DNA from: an uncultured Bacteroidales bacterium
GTDB taxonomy: Bacteria; Bacteroidota; Bacteroidia; Bacteroidales; F082
Reading direction: 5' to 3'
Assembly (NCBI GenBank): GCA_946185535.1
Contig: CAMHJX010000002.1
Location: 1-64,000 of the forward strand
Length of the DNA stretch: 64,000 bases
In this document: positions 17,101 through 23,627 of the stretch, piece after piece
Layout: each line of letters opens with the position of its first letter
How positions within the stretch are numbered: the first letter of the stretch is position 1
Made by a program: the position numbers and the translations under genes
Notes under the pieces: model-generated
Databases searched by the model: none
Told to the model about the DNA's origin: nothing
Seen by the model: only the letters and a program-made list of their open reading frames with translations

Positions 17101-17136
17101 CAAAGTTGTCAACAAAAAAGTAAGATTTCGTTTCAT
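11113..17136 (-). CDS. Giant T9SS surface protein with chitobiase-like and choice-of-anchor-J domains
   Basis: 2007 residues. Signal peptide 1-22 (LLLLTGMNVWAQ). Visible modules: chitobiase C-terminal-like (CHB_HEX_C-type) domains near 182, 760 and 1300 (ATPTFNPEAGTYSE..., each with GATxYY/W); an OB-like segment near 262 (ITIAEARALALNEYALVQGVV); two copies near 586 and 1127 of a domain beginning YVRISDLSQLIAG/YVRISDMSELVSG; two choice-of-anchor-J-like domains near 849 and 1387 (FNQDWEGEMNGWTF / FNQDWEDDWNGWTE). A C-terminal T9SS sorting domain (YNMAVYNILGQPMMM, LATGVYIISLQ) ends the chain. The order 586-1127 is repeated at 1127-1660, a tandem duplication of ~540 residues. Likely a cell-surface adhesin or carbohydrate-binding protein; no catalytic domain was recognised. 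Confidence 0.88.
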   Translation of the reverse strand: MKRNLTFLLTTLLLLTGMNVWAQSRTEITDVLNRDLTGVTGTSYTAWEGKTSNSDAVYAGQSAGSNESIQLRSNNSNSGIITTASGGTLTNVTVTWNENTAEGRTLQVYGSHTAYTSPTELYSAETFGELLGTIVKGTSEELAITGSYEYLGLRSASGAMYLTEIDITWNSEGGTPQETVATPTFNPEAGTYSEAVSVTISCATEGATLYYTLDGSNPMEDGTVYTSAINITETTTVKAFAMKEGYLNSGVASATYTISEAPAPTLITIAEARALALNEYALVQGVVTFIDGRNVYIQDETAGIDLYLNNNTVPSAIALGDMVQAYGKRAAYNGLAELSGINGNDAEQFSILSSGNTLPLAVKTIAEILEGGADALQCTRVKVEGATIGAINTSGNTPLTQDGASINIYKVPALTGIEEGNLVDVVSVIGYFNVPQLRVALADDVTLIETPSTSTLTVTPTTLSGFEYDFEAGGPSEILYFTVSGDQLTNDVSVIPSEHFEVSTQVIEQFEPENPAMIYIPESGSFYDIQICVRLKAGLEAGTYNEQIAITSEEAGTVYVNVSGSVNGSTPTPPEPPTPTEGDYVRISDLSQLIAGSYVVFAARFDENATDYYAMSNTSSGKPTGVLFSSTTNEGNEILPATITDEENSFYWIVGVTDNGYTFTNAAGEMIGYTSSTNFTTNGDNTEWAIELGSADAGAMVPNYSGFLVTNVNNDQRHFALNSNHNFGPYHSNNFTSNGYNFYLDLFVKAGGEPPVPPTPTVAAPTFSPAAGTYTEAQTVSITCTTEGATIYYSTVSENGPWTPYSGAIQVDESMTIWAYAEKEGYNDSPVSEATYTIQLGMVTIFNQDWEGEMNGWTFVTVEGNKPWTVGQYQGNHYAYANGYNGGVNEQWCISPAFNINDYQNVILTFRNAKNYTGPDLELKYSTNYDGVDPTTASWWTFDFNISPGSYTWVESGDIPISIYPAYSTNCYIAFKYTSTENEAAAWEVDDIMLVGATSVPNLTVTPNSLSGFTHVVGEGPSESQYFTLSGVNIGPAPGGGSTGSIIIQSSENEFEVSLDNETFSWQVNIDGINGTLPPTPVYVRMNGSEVGQYSGVINIHASSSDQATVSLNGTVTEQPAPGDDYVRISDMSELVSGNRIVFAARYNENATEYYAMSNAASGKPEGVLFTSTTSGSNEILPASIIGLEDNFYWTVNVTADGYTFTNANGELIGYSSSTNFSPNGDNTAWSIEIGTSEETAMVPNYTGFVIGNVNNPNRAFALNGSHNFGPYHIQNMAGETYNFFLDIFMQGEGGSCTVAAPTFSPAGGTYYEPQEVTISCATEGATIWYSHITENGPWTPYTEPITVEEFAAIWAYATKEGCNDSPVVYADYIIQDDLTIIFNQDWEDDWNGWTERCVYGDSLWRIASYQGNHYAYANGYNHPATEDWLISPAFDLDSYDDVVLSFRTAMNYTGPALGVFFSNDYDGQDPTIATWEELECELSQGSWNWVESGEISLDEFSGSNCYIGFKYTCTDEEAAGWEVDDIMLTAGGGATPIPTLTATPNTINGLDYIFENGPSASQSYTLTGANLEGEGYITVTVSGEFEILNDDGNYSSSPFELHYSNGVIDNQPVTITIRLKGDLPIGPYPGNITHNGGGATATVSLSGTVRGDFEPTISAAMPFYIQGNNGSNNNRVPVAIQVTLLNLEPNTTYRYTNQLVDGNDGPETAGAGNVIYVNGDGFYRTTSPSLETEGNYGEFTTSANGSQIVWFMNEPTANARFTPGNHVYLRIRLNDGHNGTEVANTFTTDEYATVLNFGTENDEYSGSAFYVKSEEDPMSFAMLLSDANPFRPLYSTSVETTGVDFGSINQYADFYKEKVAGKDGWFGGILPNVNPNGVNRIVIWDLYSYTLNEYISVNGEWSPEANTVNPNAGLDSPIFIDLTDDGVADNIETNVKIWSTDHEFVIDNGDNAHYNMAVYNILGQPMMMKQINAGSTERISHSLATGVYIISLQNNQNAVSVKVIVK

Positions 17137-17250
17137 TGGATGATGATTATTTGTTTGATACTTAATGATTTAAATCGCAATAATTCCAAATAAGGATAAG
17201 CACTCAAAATTAGGAAATTGTAGGTGATTCAACGGAAAGAGGCGCCAATT

Positions 17251-17300
17251 AGTTTTCAACATTTTATCAACAGGTTTATCAACAGGGGTAGTTGAAAACT
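17251..17300. repeat. Inverted repeat enclosing two TTATCAACAGG direct repeats
   Basis: AGTTTTCAAC (17251-17260) and GTTGAAAACT (17291-17300) are perfect inverted repeats. Between them TTATCAACAGG occurs twice, 12 bp apart (17264, 17276). It lies in the 283-bp gap between two divergent genes and may be an operator. TTATCAACA resembles but does not match the DnaA box. Confidence 0.55.
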
Positions 17301-17365
17301 TATTTTCATCTGACAGGTGGAATGAACTTTTTTGTCGCCGTTTTGGGGCATTTTTGGAACTAAAA

Positions 17366-17396
17366 TTGTTGTATTTGTCGAAAATTGTTATTTTTG
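17366..17396 (+). promoter_or_regulatory. Promoter of the lipoprotein/radical SAM operon (TTG-N20-TATTTTTG)
   Basis: TTG at 17366-17368 and TATTTTTG at 17389-17396, 20 bp apart, 23 bp before the first ATG at 17420. Confidence 0.7.
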
Positions 17397-17419
17397 CACC
17401 GTTATATAACATTGAAAAG

Positions 17420-17875
17420 ATGAAAAAAGTAGTTCGAACTGTATGGATTGGCGCACTGTCGGGCTTGGCCTTCTTGGCTGCCTGCTGCTCTCAAAATGGC
17501 TTGACACGCAAGGAACGCAAGCAACTTGTCAAAGAACGCGACTCCATCCAGGCGATTTTGACCAGTCGGGAAGGCTCTGTGGTTTACGGAACGCCAGAGA
17601 TTATGGCCAGACGAGCTGCCGACACCTATCGCCTACAAAGTCAACTTGATTCCATCAATGCCAAATTGGGCGAAGAGGTCGACTTGGAGAAGAGTGCTCG
17701 CCGAGTGGCTTTGCAGGAACGTATCGCAGACCTTCAAGCAGCCTTACAACGTCGCGAAGGCGCTTGCGTTTACGGCTCGCCTGAAATTATCGAAGAATAC
17801 GGCAAGGAAACCCAACGCCTGAGGAGTGAACTTGAAGCGGCTCGACAGGAACTGAAAGAGTTGAACCAGGAATAA
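17420..17875 (+). CDS. Radical-SAM-associated lipoprotein, copy 1
   Basis: 151 residues from ATG 17420. Lipoprotein signal peptide (MKKVVRTVWIGALSGLAFLAACC) with a lipobox ending at a Cys-Cys pair. The mature part is charged and helical, with two repeats of a unit containing VYGTPEIM and VYGSPEII, each followed by coiled-coil-like sequence (RLQSQLDSINAKL...). Very similar in its N-terminal half to the next gene, so a tandem duplicate. Family knowledge: a Bacteroidales radical SAM enzyme type (TIGR04133, rSAM with adjacent lipoprotein) sits next to such lipoproteins; I assign this by context and the YGxP motif. It is a candidate modification substrate. The first gene of a six-gene run. Confidence 0.75.
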   Translation: MKKVVRTVWIGALSGLAFLAACCSQNGLTRKERKQLVKERDSIQAILTSREGSVVYGTPEIMARRAADTYRLQSQLDSINAKLGEEVDLEKSARRVALQERIADLQAALQRREGACVYGSPEIIEEYGKETQRLRSELEAARQELKELNQE

Positions 17876-17880
17876 CCGCC

Positions 17881-18459
17881 ATGAAAAAGGTAGTTCGTTC
17901 GGTATGGATTTGTGCCCTGTCGGGGCTGGCTTTCTTGGGAGCCTGCTGCACGCAGAATGGCTTGACGCGCAAGGAACGCAAGCAGCTCCGCAAAGAGCGT
18001 GAGCAGGTTGAAATGCAGCTGGCCAAGGTGAAAAGCGATGAGTTTGAAAATTCCGAAGAGGATGACCCAAACTACTACCAATATTACTGGGAAGCTTTCA
18101 TGGAACATTTTGATGAAAAGTATTCCCTAGAAAACAGGCTTGACTCCATCAACTATCGTTTAGGCGAAGATATCGACCTCGACCGTAACGTTCGCCGCCG
18201 TCAAATCCTAAAACGTATTGATTCATTGGATTTCCTTATTAAAGCCTATATTCCGCCTTGTGTCTACGGCCCGCCTCCAGGGATGTATCCAGATTACGAT
18301 GAAAAACAAGCCAATATGGAAAGTGATATTTCCATTTGGGAGAGACAGCTGAAAGAAGCGAAAAAAGAGCTGGATGAGTTTGATATTTCTCGTTTACCGG
18401 ATGCCGAAGTTTTGTATGGTAGTCCATATGAGATAGAGATACGGCAAATGAAAAAGTAG
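17881..18459 (+). CDS. Radical-SAM-associated lipoprotein, copy 2
   Basis: 192 residues, 5 bp after copy 1. Signal peptide and first ~40 residues nearly match copy 1 (MKKVVRSVWICALSGLAFLGACC, QNGLTRKERKQL). The rest diverges: an acidic insert rich in Tyr/Asp/Glu, then SINYRLGEDIDLDRNVRR, a CVYGPPPGM motif and a near-terminal VLYGSPYEI motif. So both lipoproteins carry two YG(T/S/P)P motifs. The C-terminal position of one motif (ending EIRQMKK) would suit enzymatic modification. Directly followed, 7 bp later, by the radical SAM gene. Confidence 0.75.
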   Translation: MKKVVRSVWICALSGLAFLGACCTQNGLTRKERKQLRKEREQVEMQLAKVKSDEFENSEEDDPNYYQYYWEAFMEHFDEKYSLENRLDSINYRLGEDIDLDRNVRRRQILKRIDSLDFLIKAYIPPCVYGPPPGMYPDYDEKQANMESDISIWERQLKEAKKELDEFDISRLPDAEVLYGSPYEIEIRQMKK

Positions 18460-18466
18460 AGAAGAA

Positions 18467-19543
18467 ATGAGCGAACGTCTCGGCTTTTATAAAAAGGTGA
18501 TGCTTGAGCTTAATCATCAGGTGCTGCAAAAGCGCATCGATGAACATGAGCTGCACCAGTTGTTTTGGGAATGCACGCTGCGCTGCAACCTCAACTGCCG
18601 CCACTGCGGTTCCGATTGTCGTATGCTCTCCGAGAAAGATGACATGCCTTTTGAAGATTTCGCCAAGGTACTTGATGAAGTGCGCGCCCATCAAGATCCG
18701 GGCAAGGTTATGGTCATCACGACTGGTGGTGAGCCCACCGTGCGTCCTGATTTGGCCCGTTGCGGCAAGGAAATCTCGAAGCGCGGCTTCGTGTGGGGCA
18801 TGGTGTGTAATGGCATGTTGCTCTCGGCCGAGAAACTCAACGAGTTTATGGATGCTGGACTGAAGTCGCTGGCAGTCAGTTTCGACGGCTTCGAGGAAGA
18901 TCATAACTGGATGCGCGGCAATCCGAATAGCTATAAAAATGTGTTGCGAGCCGTGGAAGCCATGAAACAGCATCCGAGCCTTACATGGGATGTCATTACC
19001 TGTGTCAACCAGCGTACCATCAAATACTTGCCGAAGTTTCGCGATTTCCTGATCTCGTTAGGCATACGCCGTTGGCGCTTGTTCACCGTGTTTCCTTTCG
19101 GTCGTGCCGCTAACGAACCCGACTTCAAGCTCAGCAACGAACAGTTTGTGCAGATGATGGAATTCATCAAACAGACGCGTCTGGAAGGCAAGATTCGCGC
19201 CGACTATGGCTGCGACGGCTTCCTTGGCAAATATGAGGGCGAGGTGCGCAACCACTATTATTCATGCAGTGCGGGCATTAATGTGGCTTCCATATTGGCC
19301 GACGGTTCTATCTCGGGTTGCCTCAGCATCCGCAGCGATTACCATCAAGGCAATATCTACAAGGACAGTTTTTGGGACGTTTGGCAAAACAAATTCCAGG
19401 TTTACCGCGACCGGAAATGGATGAAGACCGACCAGTGTGAGCATTGCAAGATGTGGCGCTATTGCCAAGGCAACGGCATGCACCTCCGCGACGGCGATGG
19501 AAAATTGCAAATCTGTCAATATCACATGATTACTAATAACTAA
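18467..19543 (+). CDS. Radical SAM/SPASM enzyme (probable TIGR04133 type)
   Basis: 358 residues. Radical SAM cluster motif CNLNCRHC (C-x3-C-x2-C) near residue 38, TTGGEPTVRPD near 84, and a barrel of AdoMet radical type. The C-terminal SPASM-like region holds cysteines in YYSCSAGINVASILADG, GCLSIRSDY and CEHCKMWRYCQGNGMH for auxiliary 4Fe-4S clusters. SPASM enzymes modify peptides or proteins in the cytoplasm. The two lipoproteins just upstream are the likely targets; the two exported proteins downstream are alternatives. In one transcriptional run with them. Confidence 0.9.
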   Translation: MSERLGFYKKVMLELNHQVLQKRIDEHELHQLFWECTLRCNLNCRHCGSDCRMLSEKDDMPFEDFAKVLDEVRAHQDPGKVMVITTGGEPTVRPDLARCGKEISKRGFVWGMVCNGMLLSAEKLNEFMDAGLKSLAVSFDGFEEDHNWMRGNPNSYKNVLRAVEAMKQHPSLTWDVITCVNQRTIKYLPKFRDFLISLGIRRWRLFTVFPFGRAANEPDFKLSNEQFVQMMEFIKQTRLEGKIRADYGCDGFLGKYEGEVRNHYYSCSAGINVASILADGSISGCLSIRSDYHQGNIYKDSFWDVWQNKFQVYRDRKWMKTDQCEHCKMWRYCQGNGMHLRDGDGKLQICQYHMITNN

Positions 19544-19554
19544 AGCCTAAGATT

Positions 19555-20319
19555 ATGAAAAGGAAACTATTGATTTCACTGATAATCATTTTGTTGTCGA
19601 TGCCTATGCTGACCTTGGCACAGACGGGAAGCAATTATTATGATGATAATACAACTGTATTTGTCAACACCGAAGCTTTTGGCGTGCATAAGGAATATGA
19701 CAGTAAACGCGGCTGCTATGTGTGGAAAAACAGTATGGGTGGCTTTATCTGCCTCGACAAGAACATGAAGCCTATAGAAGAGATGGACAAGCATGTGCAT
19801 TTCACGGGTTCAAACAACGATCCCGACAATCCCGAGGTGTCGCCTTTTTCAGGCGTCAGGAAAGTGTGGGACCAGAAACGTGGTTGCTATGTGTGGAAAA
19901 ACATTTATACTGGTGACTTCCTAGGAACCGACAAGTCATCGGTCCACCAACAGGAAAAGGCGAAGCAGAAGGGAACGGGAAAAGAAACGACCCAGCATAA
20001 GCAGAACACGGGTAAGAAGGATCAGCCTAAGCAAAATACTGGAAAGAAGGATCAGCATGATAGCCAGCAACAGGTCGGGAAGCAAGAACAACCTAAGGAA
20101 AAGAGTAATGTTGAGACTAACAATACGACAGAAGAGTTGATCATCACTACAGATGAACAGCTTAGGCAGGCTGAGGCAGCCCTAAAGGAAGCTAAGGCAG
20201 CAGTGGCTTATGCGAAAGCCCATGGCGTCGATGTGAATGAATACTGCCCTGTAGAACAGTATATCAAGCAGGCTGAAGATGCCATTAACGAATATAAACG
20301 CAAAAGAAATCTAAAATGA
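19555..20319 (+). CDS. Secreted protein with duplicated KRGCYVWKN motif
   Basis: 254 residues, not a family I recognise. Signal peptide 1-22 ending LTLAQ. Two repeats of ~55 residues each contain the nonapeptide KRGCYVWKN (DSKRGCYVWKN and DQKRGCYVWKN). Then a Lys/Gln-rich low-complexity region with repeated KQNTGKKDQ, and an acidic/helical end (EQLRQAEAALKEAKAAVAYAKAHG). It starts 11 bp after the radical SAM gene and overlaps the next gene by ATGA, so it belongs to the same operon. The Gly-Cys-Tyr-Val-Trp core looks like a possible modification site, but nothing proves it. Confidence 0.7.
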   Translation: MKRKLLISLIIILLSMPMLTLAQTGSNYYDDNTTVFVNTEAFGVHKEYDSKRGCYVWKNSMGGFICLDKNMKPIEEMDKHVHFTGSNNDPDNPEVSPFSGVRKVWDQKRGCYVWKNIYTGDFLGTDKSSVHQQEKAKQKGTGKETTQHKQNTGKKDQPKQNTGKKDQHDSQQQVGKQEQPKEKSNVETNNTTEELIITTDEQLRQAEAALKEAKAAVAYAKAHGVDVNEYCPVEQYIKQAEDAINEYKRKRNLK

Positions 20320-20762
20320 AAAAGACTATAGTGTTGATGTTGCTTGCCCTGATTATGGCAGGCTGCATACCTGGAGGCAAACGCAAGGCTGAGCCTAAAC
20401 AATCTGTTGCCAAGGAAGCAGTATGGGATTTCTATCTTATTGGCACATGGAAATATACAGAGGAGAATTTCGAACAAAAGTCGTTCTTCCCTAAAGGCTC
20501 AGAGTCCTTTTATGGTGATGGCAAGTATTTGTGTCATGCCGTTGACAAAAAGGGGAACAATGTGACCATTGAAGGCTCTTGGCGACTTGACGACAAGGAG
20601 AACTTCGTCGTTTGGGTCACATATAATGTCGTGAAGAGCGGTAGTAAGACCCTTACAAAGGAAAAGAAAGTGGTGAAGTATGTTGTCAATGCCTTGGCGC
20701 CGAACAAATCTATGGTCTATCAGGTAGGCGATGCATTTCGTTCTGCCGATTGGGTGAAATGA
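20316..20762 (+). CDS. Small lipoprotein, lipocalin-like
   Basis: 148 residues. Lipoprotein signal (MKKTIVLMLLALIMAGC). The mature domain has beta-strand character with a lipocalin-like opening (YLIGTWKYTEENF, GSWRLDDKENFVVWVTY). Function unknown. Overlaps both neighbours by 4 bp (ATGA at each end), so it is translated in chain with them. Confidence 0.7.
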   Translation: MKKTIVLMLLALIMAGCIPGGKRKAEPKQSVAKEAVWDFYLIGTWKYTEENFEQKSFFPKGSESFYGDGKYLCHAVDKKGNNVTIEGSWRLDDKENFVVWVTYNVVKSGSKTLTKEKKVVKYVVNALAPNKSMVYQVGDAFRSADWVK

Positions 20763-21286
20763 TGAACGTGAATCGGATTTATCTCGTCGGTTACATGGGC
20801 GCGGGTAAGACAACCACGGCGCGTCGCTTGGCCAATCGTTTAGGTTGGGAGGTGGCAGATACCGATGATTTGTTCGAGGAGAAATACAAGATTTCAGTAT
20901 GCGATTTCTTTCACAAATACGATGAGCCCTTATACCGTAAACTTGAGTCGGAGGTGCTGAAGGAGACCGAAAACCTTGAGAACGTAGTGATTTCGACAGG
21001 TGGCGGCACGGCATGCTATTTCGACAACATGGAGTGGATGAACCAACATGGTTTGACGGTTTTTTTGCGCATCAGCGAAAAGGCCGTCGTTGACCGATTG
21101 CTTCACGCCAAGCGGAAACGCCCTCTTTCCATTGGTAAAAGCGAGGAAGAACTGACTGAGTTTGTCGCCCAGCATTACACGTCACGGTTGCCGTTCTATG
21201 AGCAGGCTAAAATCACAGTGAAGTCGGAAGACCTCGACCTAGATAATTTGTTGGAAATGATCAAAGGGACACTCTTAGTCTCTTAA
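20759..21286 (+). CDS. aroK: Shikimate kinase
   Basis: 175 residues from ATG 20759 (a second ATG follows at once; a TTG at 20750 is also in frame). P-loop GYMGAGKTTTARRLA, shikimate-binding DTDD (Walker B type) and the STGGGTACYF motif, plus the lid region KRKRPLS. Phosphorylates shikimate at O3 in the chorismate pathway; ATP-dependent, cytoplasmic. Overlaps the lipoprotein gene by ATGA, so it is apparently expressed with the radical SAM operon, an odd partnership. Its last 12 bp overlap the end of convergent rlmD. aroE lies 1.6 kb downstream on the other strand. Confidence 0.95.
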   Translation: MMNVNRIYLVGYMGAGKTTTARRLANRLGWEVADTDDLFEEKYKISVCDFFHKYDEPLYRKLESEVLKETENLENVVISTGGGTACYFDNMEWMNQHGLTVFLRISEKAVVDRLLHAKRKRPLSIGKSEEELTEFVAQHYTSRLPFYEQAKITVKSEDLDLDNLLEMIKGTLLVS

Positions 21287-22714
21287 TGTCAGCAAACAAA
21301 CATTCTCCACATGCTGTGTGTGCGGGAACATGTCGACGGGCTGCACAGCCATGACCTTATAGGCTGAATCAAGCAATTGTAAATCACGGGCTTGTGTGGC
21401 TGGGTTGCAGCTGACATAGACGATTTTCTTCGCACGAATCTTCAGCAATTGTTCAACCACTTTTTCAGCCATACCTGCACGAGGCGGGTCGGTGACGATT
21501 AGGTCGGGCGTGCCGTTGGTGGTGATGAAGTCATCGGTGAAAACCTTGGCCATGTCGCCGGCATAGAATGTGCAATTCTTGATGCCATTGATTTCGGCAT
21601 TCACCTTGGCGTCTTCGATGGCAGCCTCCACATACTCTATACCGATCACTTTCTTGACAAACCTTGAGAAATACTGGGCGATGGTACCCGTGCCCGTATA
21701 GAGGTCATACATCAGTTCGTCGCCTTGCACATCGGCGAGGTCGAAGGCGGTCTTATACAACCTTTCCGCTTGATAGACATTGGTTTGGAAGAACGATACC
21801 GGCCCGATGCGGAATTTTAGGTCATCGTATCCCGGGCGCGGCGATTTCATCGTTTCGATGAGGTAAGGCTCGCCCTTGAGGCACTCAAAGGGCAGGTCGT
21901 TGATGATGTCGTTCAACTTCGGGTTGATGACCAATAGCAGTGACGCGATTTGTGGGAAGGCCATTTCCAAGGCTGGGATGAGCTCATGGCGCACGATGGC
22001 GTTTTCCTCACCGATCACGATGATGACCATGAACTCGCCTTTTGAGTTGCAGCGGATGACAAGGTTGCGCATCAGTCCCTCGTGGGCGCGAAAGTTGTAG
22101 TAGGGGAGGTGTCGCTCCAGCGTGAAGCGCCTAACGAACAGACGGATATCGTTCGACGGGTCGGCTTGTAAATGGCATTTCTCGATATCTACAATGCGGT
22201 CAAAGAGTTGGGGTAGGTGGAAACCGAGTCCCTTGCAGGCGTCTTCATCATGAGTTCCTGAGGGTGCACCATCAGTAAGCCACTTACGGTTCGAGAAGGT
22301 GTATTCCAGCTTGTTGCGGTAGGCAAACTGCTTTTCGCAACCCAAAATCGGGCGAATCTCAGGGTATACTATTTTCCCGATGCGGTCGAAGTTGTCCTTC
22401 ACCTGTTTCTGCTTGTAGTAGGTCTGCCATTGGTAGTCCATGTGCTGCCATTTGCAGCCGCCACAAAGGCCGAAATGCTGGCATACGGGTTCCACGCGTT
22501 TGTCCGACAGCTTCTTGAAGTTCAATATCTTGCCTTCAAAGAAGTTCTTCTTGCGCTTATAGACCTCGATGTCGACCACGTCGCCAGGCACACCATAGGG
22601 AATGAAGACCACGCGCCCTTCGGGCTTGGCCACCGACATGCCTTCGGAGCCTGCATCGACAATTTCGACATTCTCGATGTATTCGGGTTCTCGTTTTATT
22701 TTGCTTCTAACCAT
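21275..22714 (-). CDS. rlmD: 23S rRNA (uracil-1939-C5)-methyltransferase
   Basis: 479 residues from ATG 22714 (good AGAAAGAAA upstream; 12 more in-frame residues are possible but unlikely). TRAM domain at the start, 4Fe-4S cluster cysteines in CQHFGLCGGCKW, SAM-binding DLYTGTGTIAQYF, TDPPRAGM and the catalytic SCNPATQARD motif. RumA/RlmD family; some members in Bacteroidota may methylate other uridines. The gene end overlaps aroK. Confidence 0.92.
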   Translation of the reverse strand: MVRSKIKREPEYIENVEIVDAGSEGMSVAKPEGRVVFIPYGVPGDVVDIEVYKRKKNFFEGKILNFKKLSDKRVEPVCQHFGLCGGCKWQHMDYQWQTYYKQKQVKDNFDRIGKIVYPEIRPILGCEKQFAYRNKLEYTFSNRKWLTDGAPSGTHDEDACKGLGFHLPQLFDRIVDIEKCHLQADPSNDIRLFVRRFTLERHLPYYNFRAHEGLMRNLVIRCNSKGEFMVIIVIGEENAIVRHELIPALEMAFPQIASLLLVINPKLNDIINDLPFECLKGEPYLIETMKSPRPGYDDLKFRIGPVSFFQTNVYQAERLYKTAFDLADVQGDELMYDLYTGTGTIAQYFSRFVKKVIGIEYVEAAIEDAKVNAEINGIKNCTFYAGDMAKVFTDDFITTNGTPDLIVTDPPRAGMAEKVVEQLLKIRAKKIVYVSCNPATQARDLQLLDSAYKVMAVQPVDMFPHTQHVENVCLLTLRD

Positions 22715-22795
22715 TTTCTTTCTTTTTGTCACAAAACCTACAAAACTCACAAAATTCTTTTTGTTTGGGCCGCGGCGCCCAACTGGGTCGCCGCT

Positions 22796-22822
22796 GGAAA
22801 GCAGGCCGGTTGGCTGCTTTCC
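22796..22822. repeat. GC-rich hairpin upstream of rlmD
   Basis: GGAAAGCA (22796-22803) and TGCTTTCC (22815-22822) are perfect inverted repeats, next to another GC-rich stretch (GGGCCGCGGCGCCC). They lie in the 169-bp gap between rlmD and aroE, whose remaining sequence is AC/GT-rich. No T-run follows on the minus strand. It may be a structured leader or a short palindromic repeat. Confidence 0.5.
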
Positions 22823-22883
22823 ACCTGTTAACTATGTTCTTTATGAATTGTGTTTTGCATTGTTTTGTATGTTTTGTGATTGA

Positions 22884-23615
22884 CTAAATAGAAAAAATCT
22901 CCCAGGTTTTCTTCGCCTGTTCCTCAAACATCTGCATGCCGTTGTACACCTTTGCGCCCCAGGTCTTGCCCAATTCCATAAATGCCGTCTCCTTCGGGTT
23001 GTAAATCAGGTCTATGAGGATGTGCTTGCCGCTTAAGGCTTGGTAATGGAGGTCGGGGAATGTGTCCACTTGTGGTGCCATGCCCAAGGGCGTTGTATTA
23101 ATGATAAGGTGGTTTTGGCGCAGGATTTCATCGTTCAGCGTGTCGTAGGTGTAGTCGCCTTTTTCGGCACTGCGGCTAACAGTAGAATAGGGAATGCCTT
23201 TTTGCTTCAGAACATACTGCACCGCTTTTGAAGCACCTCCTGTACCCAACACCAAGGCATGACTAACTGCTTTGCCATTGATGGCACGATTGAGTAGTTG
23301 CTCGAATCCGTAAACATCGGTGTTGTAGCCTTTCAACTTGCCTTCCGTGATTTTCACCACATTGACCGCGCCGACTTGTTTCGCGGTCTCATCGATTTCA
23401 TCCAACAAGGGAATGATGGCTTCCTTATAAGGTATTGTCACATTGAACCCACAGAGGTCAGGGTAGCGTTCCATCACCTCTTGAAGTTCATCCAATGACT
23501 TGAGGTCGAAATGCTGATAAAGGCAGTCGAGACCTTCATATTCGAATTTGTCGTTGAAGTAGAACCTTGACTGCGAGTGTTTCAGTGGATGTCCGATGAG
23601 TCCGTAGCGTTTCAT
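22884..23615 (-). CDS. aroE: Shikimate dehydrogenase
   Basis: 243 residues, the short Bacteroidota form. N-terminal GLIGHPLKHSQSR (substrate-binding Ser), GFNVTIPYKEAI with catalytic Lys, GYNTDVYGF (Asp), Rossmann motif LGTGGASKAV, NTTPLGM. Reduces 3-dehydroshikimate with NADPH. 12 bp downstream of the COG2426 gene, probably one operon with it and the TPR gene. Confidence 0.95.
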   Translation of the reverse strand: MKRYGLIGHPLKHSQSRFYFNDKFEYEGLDCLYQHFDLKSLDELQEVMERYPDLCGFNVTIPYKEAIIPLLDEIDETAKQVGAVNVVKITEGKLKGYNTDVYGFEQLLNRAINGKAVSHALVLGTGGASKAVQYVLKQKGIPYSTVSRSAEKGDYTYDTLNDEILRQNHLIINTTPLGMAPQVDTFPDLHYQALSGKHILIDLIYNPKETAFMELGKTWGAKVYNGMQMFEEQAKKTWEIFSI

Positions 23616-23627
23616 AGTGCCTTGTTT

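Noticed and set aside
17264-17286. DnaA boxes or an origin of replication
   Set aside because: TTATCAACA differs from TTATNCACA, only two copies are present, and no dnaA or AT-rich unwinding region is nearby.
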